Below are positions 17,742-27,230 of a stretch of DNA of 64,000 bases, piece by piece (positions within the stretch are counted from its first letter, which is position 1; each line of letters starts with the position of its first letter). The notes beneath the pieces are model-generated. The model searched no databases. It saw nothing but the letters and a program-made list of their open reading frames with translations, and was not told the DNA's origin. Source of the stretch: Gloeothece verrucosa PCC 7822 (GTDB taxonomy: Bacteria; Cyanobacteriota; Cyanobacteriia; Cyanobacteriales; Microcystaceae); the NCBI RefSeq assembly GCF_000147335.1, contig NC_014501.1, positions 4,828,501 through 4,892,500 of the forward strand, read 5' to 3'. Position numbers and translations under genes: made by a program.

Positions 17742-18290
17742 ATGAAAAAATTTTTTAGTGTCCTGATTCTGGCATCAGGAATAATGGTTGCTCCGTTGAC
17801 ATCATCCTCAACCCAAGCTCAATCAGGATGTTATTTAGAAGGGACAGGCGGGCAGCATATAGATTTAGGACATCTTTGTGGTGCTGGTTCATCAACTCCG
17901 TCTGTGGGAGTCTCAGGCGTTTATCAAATCCCTATCATCCGTCGCGTTTCAGGAATTCCTACGGTTATGGTGGTTTTTAATGGTAAACAGCGTTTTGAGA
18001 TGCTTTTTGATACCGGTGCATCAGGAGTCACCATTACAGAATCTATGGCCAAAGCGATCGGCGTTCGTAAAGAAACTCAAGATGTGGCTCAAACGGCGGG
18101 AGGTCCGGTAGCGTATCATCTAGGTCGTGTATTTTCCCTACAAGCTGGCAATTTAACGCGGAAAAATCTCGTCGTGGGTATTGTTTCGCAAATGGAAGGA
18201 CAAGACCAAGGTCTGCTTGGACAAAACTTTTTTGGGGACTATGATGTAATGATCAAAGAAAAAGTGATTGAATTACATCCTCGTCGTTAA
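17742..18290 (+). CDS. Secreted retropepsin-like aspartic protease
   Basis: A 182-residue protein with a signal peptide (about residues 1-27, ending near TQAQ) and a single retroviral-type aspartic protease domain. The active-site motif is LFDTGASGVTITE with Asp90. A flap-like hydrophobic region follows, then LGQNFFGDYDVMI as the second conserved segment. The family (clan AA, related to TIGR02281 proteins) is active as a dimer because each chain supplies one Asp. Location is probably periplasmic or lumenal. Its TAA stop overlaps the stop of the convergent glycosyltransferase within a shared TTAA. Confidence 0.87.
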   Translation: MKKFFSVLILASGIMVAPLTSSSTQAQSGCYLEGTGGQHIDLGHLCGAGSSTPSVGVSGVYQIPIIRRVSGIPTVMVVFNGKQRFEMLFDTGASGVTITESMAKAIGVRKETQDVAQTAGGPVAYHLGRVFSLQAGNLTRKNLVVGIVSQMEGQDQGLLGQNFFGDYDVMIKEKVIELHPRR

Positions 18291-19351
18291 GCGATAGCGA
18301 TAATATCCTTAAACCAAGCTTCAAAGCGATCGCCCAATGCGTCTAAAGAGTAATGGGTTTCTGCCGAGATGCGGCAACTAAGACGATCAATTTCATCGAG
18401 TCGTTCAATAGCGCTAACCAATGCCATAACATCATCGGGTTCAACTAAAAACCCCGTTTTTCCCTGCTCAATAATTTCTGCCGGACCCCCTCGGCGGTAG
18501 GCAATAACAGGAACACCACAAGCTAAAGCTTCAATAACCACATTGCCAAAAGCTTCTACCCAACGGGGTGTCATGATCAAAGCACGGCTTTTACGGAGAT
18601 GGCGTTGGAGTTCGTCTGTAGATAAAAACCCTACATATTCTATGGGAGCATTGGGATAATCTTGACAGATTTTTTGCCAATATTGCGGGTCTTGTATTTT
18701 GCCAAAAATTTTTAGGGGAACTCCTGTTTGATCACAGGCGGCTACTGCGTCTTCTAACGCCTTTTCTGGGGCAATGCGTCCGCACCAGGCTAAGTGAGAT
18801 TCTGGGGTATTGCAAAATTCATATAACGATAGATCGATGGCACTACTGAGGTAACGACCCTTATCTCCTATACCAAAGGTTTCTGCTTGGACTTTCGAAT
18901 AAAAGCCCAAAGTTTGGGGAAATTGAGCATAAATTTTTTGAATAATCTGATCCATCGCGGTGCTGAGGGATGCCATCGTAATAAAATGAGCGATAGGACG
19001 ATGAAAAAAAGGAGTTAAATAAAAGGGAAGCCAATCATAGGCAAAATTGACAATTAAATCATACTCGGTTTGCACTTGCCGCGCATAGTCCCACATATTT
19101 TCTAATACTGAATTCGGGGGTAAACAGATGGGAGTATCTCGTTCTTGGCTTTGGGCTGAAATCTGTAAATTACCAGCTATTTCAATGATAGGAATCTCAG
19201 GTAATACTGATGAGGCCGGGGCAACTACCTGTATTTGGTGGCCTCGAGACAGTAAAATTTTAGCGACATTATATAAACTTAATTCTACGCCTCCTCCTAT
19301 TCCCGAGCCGAGGAAACCCACTGGGGTTGATAAAAATAATAATTTAAACAT
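18287..19351 (-). CDS. Glycosyltransferase family 4 protein
   Basis: A 354-residue GT-B-fold glycosyltransferase, started at the ATG at 19351 (MFKLLFLSTPVGFLGSG) because the family N-terminus begins there; the longer frame to 19381 adds ten unlikely residues. N-terminal GIGGGVELSLYNVAKIL binds the acceptor side. The C-terminal half has WCGRIAPEKALEDAV and the donor-binding VIEALACGVPVIAYRRGGPAEII, with the typical Glu-x7-Glu pattern. It probably makes a cell-surface or lipid-linked glycan; the sugar is unknown. The TPR/HEAT gene lies 33 bp upstream on the same strand, so the two may be co-transcribed. Confidence 0.9.
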   Translation of the reverse strand: MFKLLFLSTPVGFLGSGIGGGVELSLYNVAKILLSRGHQIQVVAPASSVLPEIPIIEIAGNLQISAQSQERDTPICLPPNSVLENMWDYARQVQTEYDLIVNFAYDWLPFYLTPFFHRPIAHFITMASLSTAMDQIIQKIYAQFPQTLGFYSKVQAETFGIGDKGRYLSSAIDLSLYEFCNTPESHLAWCGRIAPEKALEDAVAACDQTGVPLKIFGKIQDPQYWQKICQDYPNAPIEYVGFLSTDELQRHLRKSRALIMTPRWVEAFGNVVIEALACGVPVIAYRRGGPAEIIEQGKTGFLVEPDDVMALVSAIERLDEIDRLSCRISAETHYSLDALGDRFEAWFKDIIAIA

Positions 19352-19384
19352 GAGAAACTTTAATAAATATTTAACGGACAAAAT

Positions 19385-20551
19385 CTAGGTTTTCCAAGGA
19401 TTTCGATTGTCGGTTTCATTGATGTCTTCATCGTCTATATCTTCCTCAAATGTACTCTCTTCATCGACATTCTCTGTGCCTAAATTTAATTTAATTGGCA
19501 TTCGCAGATTTAATTTGCTTAATGCCCATTTGGCGGTTTCCTGAACTTCGATATTTTCATCATCAAGAGCATAACATAAAAGTTCATTAATTTGAGACAT
19601 CAAATCATATAATCGCGTTAAATCTCGGATGGCATTTTTACGGACTTGAGAATTTTTATCCTGTAAGGAAATTGCCAATGCCTGATTCATGGGTCTGAGG
19701 GTGCGGCTACACACTTGTGATAGAGCTTCTAAAATTAAGCTCCGCTCATAAGAGTCTGTTTGAATCATTAAATCCACCAAAGGCTTCATCGCCCGAGAAT
19801 CTGAAACTTGAGCAAGCTTCCAGATCGATTTGCGTCGGTTTTTTGAGTCGGGATCTTCAAGAGATTTTATCAACTCTTCAATGAGATCTAAACTCGGAAT
19901 TCGGGTGGTGGGTTGAACGGGTAAAGAATATTCTCTCCCTGAGTTAGCATTAGGTTTAAAACTATTATCCGCCGCTTGCTCCTCATTATTTTTGTTGAAA
20001 AAATGTCCAGAAAATGACGATTCTGCTTCCAATTCTGAGGAATCTTTTTTCGGTTTTGATGAGGAAAATTTTAGGGATTTAGACCCTTTATTAAACCGCG
20101 TCAAGAAAGAAATTAATGCTCCCAAAAAAGCCAGAAATAGCAAGCTTAAACCGATGATGAGCCAAAGGGAATTGCCCGAAAAAAGGGAAAGATTTTTAGC
20201 CGCGTTAGCCGAGTGTTCTTGAGTGGGTTTACCTAGGTTTTTTTGGACATTATTGAGGGCGGACTTAGCATAAGAATCACCGGGTCTTGCTGAGACGGCT
20301 TTTTCAAAGAACGCTTTCGCTTTTTGATAATCTTTTTCTTGCATCGCCTGATAACCCTCCTTCATATAGCGATCATAAGCTGATCCCTTTTGAGTAGAAG
20401 AAGGGGGTTGTTGAGCATTAGCTTCTAGGATTTGGATTATTAAGATTTGTGAACCCGTTGTTTTAACTTTAGCTAGGCGAATCTCATTAGGAGCAAGGCC
20501 CAGATAACTAATACAGATAGCCATTAAAAGTGGAAAAGGATAACGCATCAT
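19385..20551 (-). CDS. TPR and HEAT-repeat membrane protein
   Basis: A 388-residue protein with a signal or anchor sequence at residues 4-22. A short TPR unit spans about residues 60-105 (DRYMKEGYQAMQEKDYQKA). A transmembrane helix lies at about residues 127-152. A Ser/Lys-rich linker follows, then HEAT-like helical repeats at about residues 220-345 (RKSIWKLAQVSDSRAMKPLV, KNAIRDLTRLYDLM, ETAKWALSKLNLRMP). The C-terminus is strongly acidic. The arrangement puts the TPR on one side of the membrane and the HEAT solenoid on the other, which suggests a bridging scaffold. The function is unknown. It is upstream of, and probably co-transcribed with, the glycosyltransferase. Confidence 0.82.
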   Translation of the reverse strand: MMRYPFPLLMAICISYLGLAPNEIRLAKVKTTGSQILIIQILEANAQQPPSSTQKGSAYDRYMKEGYQAMQEKDYQKAKAFFEKAVSARPGDSYAKSALNNVQKNLGKPTQEHSANAAKNLSLFSGNSLWLIIGLSLLFLAFLGALISFLTRFNKGSKSLKFSSSKPKKDSSELEAESSFSGHFFNKNNEEQAADNSFKPNANSGREYSLPVQPTTRIPSLDLIEELIKSLEDPDSKNRRKSIWKLAQVSDSRAMKPLVDLMIQTDSYERSLILEALSQVCSRTLRPMNQALAISLQDKNSQVRKNAIRDLTRLYDLMSQINELLCYALDDENIEVQETAKWALSKLNLRMPIKLNLGTENVDEESTFEEDIDDEDINETDNRNPWKT

Positions 20552-20863
20552 AATTGAGTTAAATAGGTAAAAGCTATAGCCAGTCTGTTTTTACAAGCAA
20601 TATTCCTTGAGCGGTCTAGTCATGCCCCCTTGGCTTTTCTGCTAGTTTTCACTTAGCTTAGTTTTACTTAAAAGTTAATTAATCTCTTTTTCCATAATGT
20701 CAGTTTTTTCATCTGATGACACCTAAAAATTGAGAACTGTTTCCCTTGATTTTAACCGACAGATAGATTAAAGCAAAACTAATGATATTTTTCCAAATCC
20801 GGGATTAGGTTAGCCAGAAAACCGAGTTATTGTATTGAGGAGTGAAATAGCTTCTTAGCTTAT
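20552..20863. other. Intergenic region, no gene seen
   Basis: About 310 bp of AT-rich DNA between the TPR/HEAT gene and nadB, both on the minus strand. It should contain the TPR/HEAT promoter. I see no RNA gene or repeat array. Confidence 0.5.
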
Positions 20864-22555
20864 TCAAGAGTTGATGGAAGATGTCCACCAGCGATCATGT
20901 TGTACTAAGGTATGAACTTGCCAATGGGGGGATGGCTGAGGATAATCACTGCGATAGTGTCCTCCTCGGCTTTCTGTGCGGAAGAGGGCACTTTTGAGAA
21001 TTAAATAGGCAATATCTAACAAATTTAGCACCTCTGCGGCTATTCTCAGTTGTTGCTCTTGGATCGGCGACTCTAATATTAAATTTTGATTAGCTGTTAA
21101 ATTCAGGATATATTGACAGACCTTAAAGCCTGCCACCTCTTCGCGCCAATCAATAACTCTTTTTAAAGCTAATTCTAAGCCATCATGAGAGCGACTAATA
21201 GCCGCACTTTGCCACATGAGGACGGGTAAATCTGCGCGGAGTTGTTTAATTTTGTCGATTTCTTCGGACCATGCTTCAGTTTTTGGAATGACCGATATAG
21301 GTAAACTCTCTTCGGTTGTGGAAATAGCCTCAATTTCTAGATAAGGAAGTTGGGCGCAAAACACCACACACTCTAATAGGGAGTTACTAGCCAAGCGATT
21401 AGCTCCATGTACTCCCGTACTTGCTGTTTCACCGATAGCGTATAATCCGCGAATAGAGGTTTGTGCGTTTAAATCTGTGGACACTCCTCCCATCCAATAA
21501 TGGGCAGCCGGTACAACCGGAATGGGTTCTGTGAAAACATCTACTCCCCATTGTTGACAGACACGAATAATATTAGGAAAACGTCGCCGGATGCGTTCTG
21601 GCTCTATGGGGCGTAAATCCAGATAAACGTTAGCCTTGGCTGGATCTGTGCTAGTTTTTTGCAGATGATTAAAGATGGCTCGACTCACCACATCTCTAGG
21701 GGCTAATTCTCCGCGTTCGTCATAAGCATAAGCAAAGCGTTCCCCAAGACTATCCACCAGATAAGCGCCTTCTCCCCTAACGGCTTCACTGATGAGAAAA
21801 TGGGGGGCACCGGGTTTAGTCAGCGCAGTGGGATGAAATTGAACAAATTCTAAGTCTCGTACCATTGCCCCGCACCGCCAGGCTAAAGCGACTCCATCCC
21901 CTGTACTGACGGTGGGGTTAGTGGTTTGAGCATAAACTTGTCCGCCGCCTCCAGTGGCTAAAATGACGGCACCGGCTTTGAGCCAACGGATCTGATTTTG
22001 ATAAAGACAACTAATGCCCTGACATTGACCGCTTTGGGGGTTTAGCCATAAACTCAAGGCGACGGCCTGAGAAAGAATTTGTATATTAGGACGTTTTAAG
22101 ACTTCTTCGGTTAGCGTGCTGACAATGGCCCGACCTGTGGTATCAGCCGCATGAAGAACCCGAGGTCTTGAGTGGGCGGCTTCTAGAGTCATGGCCAGTT
22201 GTTCCCCTTTGCGGTCAAAGCTGACCCCTAATTCTACTAGCCTGTTAATGGCGGCAGGTGCTTGTTCTACTAAAAATTTAACCGCTTTCGGGTCGCATAA
22301 ACCGGCACCGGCTCTTAAGGTATCTTCAAAATGAAGTTTAGGCGAGTCGGCCGGATCTACGGCGGCGGCAATTCCTCCTTGCGCCCAGTCGCTTGCGCCC
22401 GTTTTTAAGGTATCTTTGGTAATCAGACACACTTGATAATGAGAAGGTAAACACAAAGCGGCGTAGAGTCCAGCCGCACCTGACCCTACTACAAGAATGT
22501 CGCTTTGCTTAGGAATTTTCGGGGTGTCTGAAGATGGGTAAAGGTGGTCAGCCAA
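20864..22555 (-). CDS. nadB: L-aspartate oxidase NadB
   Basis: NadB oxidises L-aspartate to iminoaspartate, the first step of de novo NAD synthesis, using FAD. The 563-residue length fits the family. The N-terminal FAD motif is ILVVGSGAAGLYAAL. Succinate-dehydrogenase-like flavoprotein signatures include SDWAQGGIAAAVDP, EFVQFHPTALTKPG and the ARG/THR-rich RDVVSRAIFNHL. The Asp-oxidase segment GGVSTDLNAQTSIRGLYAIGETASTGVHGANRLASNSLLE is split here only for description and is complete in the gene. The start is a TTG at 22555; no ATG is available near the FAD motif. The nadA and nadC genes are not adjacent. Confidence 0.95.
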   Translation of the reverse strand: MADHLYPSSDTPKIPKQSDILVVGSGAAGLYAALCLPSHYQVCLITKDTLKTGASDWAQGGIAAAVDPADSPKLHFEDTLRAGAGLCDPKAVKFLVEQAPAAINRLVELGVSFDRKGEQLAMTLEAAHSRPRVLHAADTTGRAIVSTLTEEVLKRPNIQILSQAVALSLWLNPQSGQCQGISCLYQNQIRWLKAGAVILATGGGGQVYAQTTNPTVSTGDGVALAWRCGAMVRDLEFVQFHPTALTKPGAPHFLISEAVRGEGAYLVDSLGERFAYAYDERGELAPRDVVSRAIFNHLQKTSTDPAKANVYLDLRPIEPERIRRRFPNIIRVCQQWGVDVFTEPIPVVPAAHYWMGGVSTDLNAQTSIRGLYAIGETASTGVHGANRLASNSLLECVVFCAQLPYLEIEAISTTEESLPISVIPKTEAWSEEIDKIKQLRADLPVLMWQSAAISRSHDGLELALKRVIDWREEVAGFKVCQYILNLTANQNLILESPIQEQQLRIAAEVLNLLDIAYLILKSALFRTESRGGHYRSDYPQPSPHWQVHTLVQHDRWWTSSINS

Positions 22556-22640
22556 GGCTAATTAGTTCAGTTAAAATCTGTTTAAATTTCATTTATTGTA
22601 ACGCTTCTGGTGTCTCTTTGAATCTGAGCGACAAAACCTA

Positions 22641-22670
22641 AAAACCCGCCCCGAATTTAGAGCAGGTTTT
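22641..22670 (-). terminator. Rho-independent terminator of psbU
   Basis: On the minus strand AAAACCTGC, a 12-base loop, then GCGGGTTTT forms a 9-bp stem with one G-U pair. It runs into TTTTTAGGTTTT. It lies 30 bp downstream of the psbU stop codon and is well placed to end that transcript before nadB. Confidence 0.75.
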
Positions 22671-22699
22671 CAGGAATTTGTCAAGTTTTTCAGGCGTGT

Positions 22700-23071
22700 T
22701 TAGTAAACACCGGGGTTAATGCGATCATCTCCTTCGTTTAATTCTTTAGAAGGTTGAGTCACGGTAAATCTGTTTAAATTAGCTTGTAAGCGATTTTTTT
22801 GACTTTCAGATAAGCCAGGAATATCTAGCACCTCTTCTACCTTGTTATAAGGAGCATTTTTGATGATTTTGGTGGCTAAATTGGGATAGAAACCCCGTAA
22901 ATCCCGGAATTGACGGATATGGCTATTATTTAAATCGATTTTTTGACCAAATTCTGTGGTTAGTTTAGCATCAACCGCATTAAGAGCCGCTTGGGCTGGA
23001 ATGGGGTTAAAAAACCCTACTAAACCGAGAATTAGGGTAAAAACAATGAGAATACGAGCAATAACTTTCAT
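22700..23071 (-). CDS. psbU: Photosystem II 12-kDa extrinsic protein PsbU
   Basis: PsbU is a lumenal subunit that stabilises the oxygen-evolving complex of photosystem II together with PsbO and PsbV. The 123-residue precursor has a signal peptide ending near PAQA (about residue 28). The mature protein carries the helix-hairpin-helix-like region YPNLATKIIKNAPYNKVEEVLDIPGLS and ends in RINPGVY, all typical. I choose the ATG at 23071; a TTG immediately upstream is closer to the ideal distance from the AGGAGG box (7 against 10 bases) and could also be used. A terminator follows the gene. Confidence 0.96.
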   Translation of the reverse strand: MKVIARILIVFTLILGLVGFFNPIPAQAALNAVDAKLTTEFGQKIDLNNSHIRQFRDLRGFYPNLATKIIKNAPYNKVEEVLDIPGLSESQKNRLQANLNRFTVTQPSKELNEGDDRINPGVY

Positions 23072-23442
23072 CAATTTGATTCCTCCTAACAGAACTCCCT
23101 CATCACTTAAGATTTAGGGATAACCGAACAATGTCACAGCAGATGTATTTAAAAAAATTTATATCATGCCAAAGAATATTTTAATGATCGATTTGAGTAG
23201 GGTAAGCCGCCAAGGAAACTTTTTCAGCTTGCCTGTGGGCATTTCCTGACTCAGATGATCTTTGATTAATCTGCTGTATTCCGTATCATACAGGAGTTTA
23301 GAAAATTTGTTGAGGGGAGCATGGATCAAGGGCCGACAAATGTTACCAATTGTTACAAAGACATAAAATTCTATAGGAAAGCACGGGTTTTGTGCCCATA
23401 ATAGAGATTAATTCTTTAAATTGTTACAGGAAATACAGAATT

Positions 23443-24078
23443 ATGGCTCTTCAACTAGGCGATATTGTACCTGACTTTACTCAGGACTCTAGCGAGGGCA
23501 GTATTTCATTTCACCAATGGGCAGGAGATAGCTGGGTAGTGCTGTTTTCCCATCCGGCTGACTACACTCCTGTTTGCACCACTGAGTTAGGCACCGTCGC
23601 AAGTCTAAAACCTGAGTTTGATAAGCGTAATGTTAAAGTGATCGCCTTAAGTGTGGATAATGCTGAGTCTCACCGAGGCTGGATCAACGACATTAACGAA
23701 ACTCAGAAGACAACGGTTAATTATCCTATTATTGCTGACCCAGACCGTAAGGTATCGGATCTCTATGGGATGATTCATCCGAATTCTCTCAATAATTTAA
23801 CTGTCCGCAGTGTATTTATTATTGACCCTAACAAAAAACTTCGTCTAACCATTACTTATCCAGCGAGTACCGGGCGTAACTTTGATGAAATTCTTCGAGT
23901 GATCGATTCTTTACAATTGACGGATAATTATCAAGTAGCCACGCCGGCTAACTGGAAAGATGGAGATGATTGTGTGGTTGTTCCTTCTATTCCCACCGAA
24001 GAAGCCAAGCAAAAATTCCCCAAAGGAGTGACCGAAGTTAAGCCTTATTTACGGACCACTCCTCAACCGAACAAGTAA
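23443..24078 (+). CDS. 1-Cys peroxiredoxin (Prx6 type)
   Basis: A 211-residue thiol peroxidase that reduces hydrogen peroxide and organic peroxides. The peroxidatic Cys45 lies in SHPADYTPVCTTELG, the Prx6-type signature. The C-terminal part has the dimer arm with RSVFIIDPNKKLRLTITYPAS and GDDCVVVPSIP. No resolving Cys is in the 2-Cys position. I start at the ATG at 23443 (MALQLGDIVPDF) because family members begin there; a longer frame to 23392 adds 17 residues with no counterpart. A clear terminator follows at 24104. Confidence 0.94.
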   Translation: MALQLGDIVPDFTQDSSEGSISFHQWAGDSWVVLFSHPADYTPVCTTELGTVASLKPEFDKRNVKVIALSVDNAESHRGWINDINETQKTTVNYPIIADPDRKVSDLYGMIHPNSLNNLTVRSVFIIDPNKKLRLTITYPASTGRNFDEILRVIDSLQLTDNYQVATPANWKDGDDCVVVPSIPTEEAKQKFPKGVTEVKPYLRTTPQPNK

Positions 24079-24103
24079 TCAAGTTATACCTAAAGTCATC
24101 TAG

Positions 24104-24125
24104 GGTGGGCATTGCCCACCTTTTT
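24104..24125 (+). terminator. Rho-independent terminator of the peroxiredoxin gene
   Basis: GGTGGGC, loop ATT, GCCCACC, then TTTTT. This is a perfect 7-bp GC-rich stem with a T-run on the plus strand, 26 bp after the peroxiredoxin stop codon. Confidence 0.88.
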
Positions 24126-24242
24126 GATAGAAGGGGTTTTTCTCGATAACAGCCTCTGGCAAATAAATATAGTATCATATAATACGATAGAGACTTTTTC
24201 TCTATTTTGTTGCCACATAACTCAAAAACTAGAAGTTGATCA

Positions 24243-24869
24243 GTGGATAAATTAAACGGTGAAAATTTTTCCAACCGATACAGCAGGATTAAAAAACAAG
24301 TTATCCAACCAAAAAAACCAACAATTGTTGATGACCAAAACTTATGGGCTATCTTTGATGAATTAGAGTTATTACGCGAACAAATAGATTATTGGCGTAG
24401 TGTCGAGGATAGAAAAAATCAGGAGTTAGAAAAACTCCAGCAACAACTCAGAGATGCCTATGAGGAGTTACAAGCACTCTACCAAGAATTAATGTATACC
24501 AATCAGGCCTTAGCTGAGGCAGTTAGATTTCAGAATACAAGCTTGGCTGAGGTAAAACAATTAGCCAAGGCAATTTTGGCCACTGAAAAACCTGCGGCTG
24601 AGTGTTTAGCGGAACTAATTAGTGTTCTTTATGGCTTTCCGGTCACATTAGATATATTAGAATCTAACGGCCAGTTAACTCATCAAACAAAACCTTCGAT
24701 AATTTCTAATAGTAATGCCCTCATTACCCAATCAAGAAAGTTAAAAAAAACTTTAAAGGAGCTTCGAGTTAACGTCCATACTCTCAAAACTCAGTTTGCT
24801 GTCTTGAAAGGTAATTATCATCAACTTTCCCCAACAACTCCCTCAGTGATAGGGGAAGGCGAGAGTTAA
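24243..24869 (+). CDS. Coiled-coil protein of unknown function
   Basis: A 208-residue soluble protein starting at a GTG. Residues about 40-115 form a long acidic/Gln coiled coil (EELELLREQIDYW, QELEKLQQQLRDAYEEL, ALYQELMYTNQALAEA). The rest is a short globular region of Leu-rich helices and ends with a low-complexity tail. I do not recognise it. It precedes the GH57 gene on the same strand by 117 bp, so a link to glycan metabolism is possible but not shown. Confidence 0.65.
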   Translation: MDKLNGENFSNRYSRIKKQVIQPKKPTIVDDQNLWAIFDELELLREQIDYWRSVEDRKNQELEKLQQQLRDAYEELQALYQELMYTNQALAEAVRFQNTSLAEVKQLAKAILATEKPAAECLAELISVLYGFPVTLDILESNGQLTHQTKPSIISNSNALITQSRKLKKTLKELRVNVHTLKTQFAVLKGNYHQLSPTTPSVIGEGES

Positions 24870-24986
24870 AACAGGCCTGACTCACCATTGACCCTAAAAA
24901 AATATATCGTCACTAACTCACTCAATAGGGGATTTTGTGCTAACAATTGTAAAGTAATTGCTCAAAGAACGCTGACTGAGTTATCT

Positions 24987-27230
24987 ATGTCCTATCCTCT
25001 ATACGTCGCTTTTATTTGGCATCAACACCAACCCCTTTATAAATCCCCCGAAGCTGTGACCGATGCTTCAGGACAATATCGTCTCCCTTGGGTGCGCCTT
25101 CATGGGACTAAAGATTACTTAGATTTAGTTTTGATTTTGGAGCGTTATCCAAAACTTCATCAAACGGTTAACCTAGTTCCCTCTTTAATCTTACAACTCG
25201 AAGACTATGCCGCCGGTACTGCGTTAGATCCCTACATTGCATTAACCCTAACGCCAGAAGCTCAACTCACAGAAAAACACAAAAAGTTTATCATTGAACA
25301 TTTCTTTGATGCGAATCACCATCGGCTCATTGATCCTCATCCTCGCTATGCTCAATTATATAGCCAACGCCAAGACGAAGGGCGCTTATGGTGTCTAGAA
25401 AACTGGACCCATCAAGATTACAGTGATTTACTCACTTGGCATAATTTAGCCTGGATCGATCCTCTGTTTTGGGATGATCCGGACATTGAAACTTGGCTCA
25501 AACAAGGCAAAGATTTTACCTTAAGTGATCGCCAGCGTCTATTTACCAAACAAAAACAAATCATTAGCCGCATTCTTCCCCAACACCGCAAGATGCAGGA
25601 AAGCGGACAATTAGAAGTGACCACCACGCCTTATACTCATCCCATTTTACCCCTACTAGCCGATACCCATGAGGGTTTAGTGGCAGTGCCTAATATGAGA
25701 TTACCTGAGCGGCGTTTTCAGTGGGAAGAGGATATTCCTCGACATTTACGCAAAGCGTGGGATATTTATATCGATCGCTTTGGACGAGAACCGAGAGGGT
25801 TATGGCCTTCTGAACAGTCGGTTAGTCCGGCTATTTTACCCCACATTAGTAAAACCGGTTTTCAATGGATTTGTTCGGATGAGGCGGTACTGGGTCATAC
25901 CCTGAACACTTATTTTCATCGGGATGAAACCGGCAATGTCGAAGACCCTAAAGCACTCTATCGTCCCTACCGCCTCCAAACCTCACAAGGAGATTTAGCC
26001 ATTGTTTTTCGCGACCACCGTCTTTCTGATTTAATCGGTTTTACCTATAGTGGCATGGATTCAAAAGCGGCGGCAACGGATTTAGTGGGACATTTAGAGG
26101 CCATTAACCGTTGTTTGGTCAACCAACAACAAGAAGGCGTGAGTTTAGAGCAACCTTGGTTAGTCACCATTGCTTTAGATGGGGAAAATTGCTGGGAAAG
26201 TTATGAGCGAGATGGTATTCCTTTCTTAGAAGCGCTTTATCAAAAATTGAGCGACCATCCAGAAATTCAATTAGTGACGGTTTCAGAATTTTTAGATCAG
26301 TTTCCTCCTACAGAAACCCTTCCCGCAGAAAGGTTACATAGTGGTTCTTGGGTAGATGGGAGTTTTACCACTTGGATCGGAGATCCGGTTAAAAATCGCG
26401 CTTGGGACTTATTAGCAGATGCTAGAGAGATTTTAGCGAAACATCCCGAAGCAACCGAGGAAAATAATCCCGAAGCTTGGGAGGCGTTATATGCCGCAGA
26501 AGGTTCAGATTGGTTTTGGTGGTTTGGTGAGGGACATTCTTCTAATCAGGATGAATTGTTTGATCAATTGTTTCGCTCTCATCTGGCCGGCTTGTACAGC
26601 GCCCTAAATGAACCGATTCCGCCGATTTTGCGTCAACCGTTAGAAGAGCATCACAGAAAGCGTCAACATCGTCCTGAAAGCTTTATTCATCCCGTTATTG
26701 ATGGGTTTGGAGATGAGCAAGACTGGGATAAAGCCGGACGGATAGAATTTGGCGGCGGGAGTGGTACTATGCACCGGCGAGAGGTGGTGCAACGATTATT
26801 GTATGGTTGGGATCATTTAAATTTTTATCTGCGTTTGGATTTTCAACCGGGAGTGGTGCCGGGTAAAGATATTCCGCTAGAGTTGCATTTGCTTTGGTAT
26901 TATCCGGGTGCAGAACGTCATAATAGTCGTGCTAATTTAGCAGATTTACCGGATCAAGCGCCTTTAAATTATTATTTTCATCATCATTTAGGCATTAATT
27001 TAATGACTGAGTCGGTTTGGTTACAAGAAGCAGATGAAAAAAGTTTTTGGAAACCGAGAAATACTCAAGCCATAGCCGCCTTTAATGAATGTTTAGAAGT
27101 GGCAGTTCCTTGGGCAGATTTAAGGTTAGAACCGGATTGTCATTTGCATTTAGTGGCCGTGTTGGCAGATCAGGGGCAGTTTAAGAGTTATTTACCCGAA
27201 AAAGAGTTGGTAATGCTTCAGATGCCTTAA
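24987..27230 (+). CDS. Glycoside hydrolase family 57 protein
   Basis: A 747-residue GH57 enzyme, the family of alpha-amylases, 4-alpha-glucanotransferases and amylopullulanases acting on glycogen-like alpha-glucans. Family motifs are in order: AFIWHQHQPLY at the N-terminus, the region with the catalytic nucleophile GLWPSEQSVSP, ICSDEAVLG, ALDGENCWESY and DGSFTTWIGDPVKNRAWDLL. The C-terminal 200 residues form a beta-rich domain of the kind appended in cyanobacterial GH57 proteins. I use the ATG at 24987 (MSYPLYVAFIWHQHQ), since the enzyme core begins right there. The longer frame to 24888 lacks family residues. A role in cytoplasmic glycogen turnover is the likely use. Confidence 0.92.
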   Translation: MSYPLYVAFIWHQHQPLYKSPEAVTDASGQYRLPWVRLHGTKDYLDLVLILERYPKLHQTVNLVPSLILQLEDYAAGTALDPYIALTLTPEAQLTEKHKKFIIEHFFDANHHRLIDPHPRYAQLYSQRQDEGRLWCLENWTHQDYSDLLTWHNLAWIDPLFWDDPDIETWLKQGKDFTLSDRQRLFTKQKQIISRILPQHRKMQESGQLEVTTTPYTHPILPLLADTHEGLVAVPNMRLPERRFQWEEDIPRHLRKAWDIYIDRFGREPRGLWPSEQSVSPAILPHISKTGFQWICSDEAVLGHTLNTYFHRDETGNVEDPKALYRPYRLQTSQGDLAIVFRDHRLSDLIGFTYSGMDSKAAATDLVGHLEAINRCLVNQQQEGVSLEQPWLVTIALDGENCWESYERDGIPFLEALYQKLSDHPEIQLVTVSEFLDQFPPTETLPAERLHSGSWVDGSFTTWIGDPVKNRAWDLLADAREILAKHPEATEENNPEAWEALYAAEGSDWFWWFGEGHSSNQDELFDQLFRSHLAGLYSALNEPIPPILRQPLEEHHRKRQHRPESFIHPVIDGFGDEQDWDKAGRIEFGGGSGTMHRREVVQRLLYGWDHLNFYLRLDFQPGVVPGKDIPLELHLLWYYPGAERHNSRANLADLPDQAPLNYYFHHHLGINLMTESVWLQEADEKSFWKPRNTQAIAAFNECLEVAVPWADLRLEPDCHLHLVAVLADQGQFKSYLPEKELVMLQMP

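Noticed and set aside
24038..24274. 78-residue minus-strand ORF
   Set aside because: It reads through the peroxiredoxin terminator and the end of that gene; no support.
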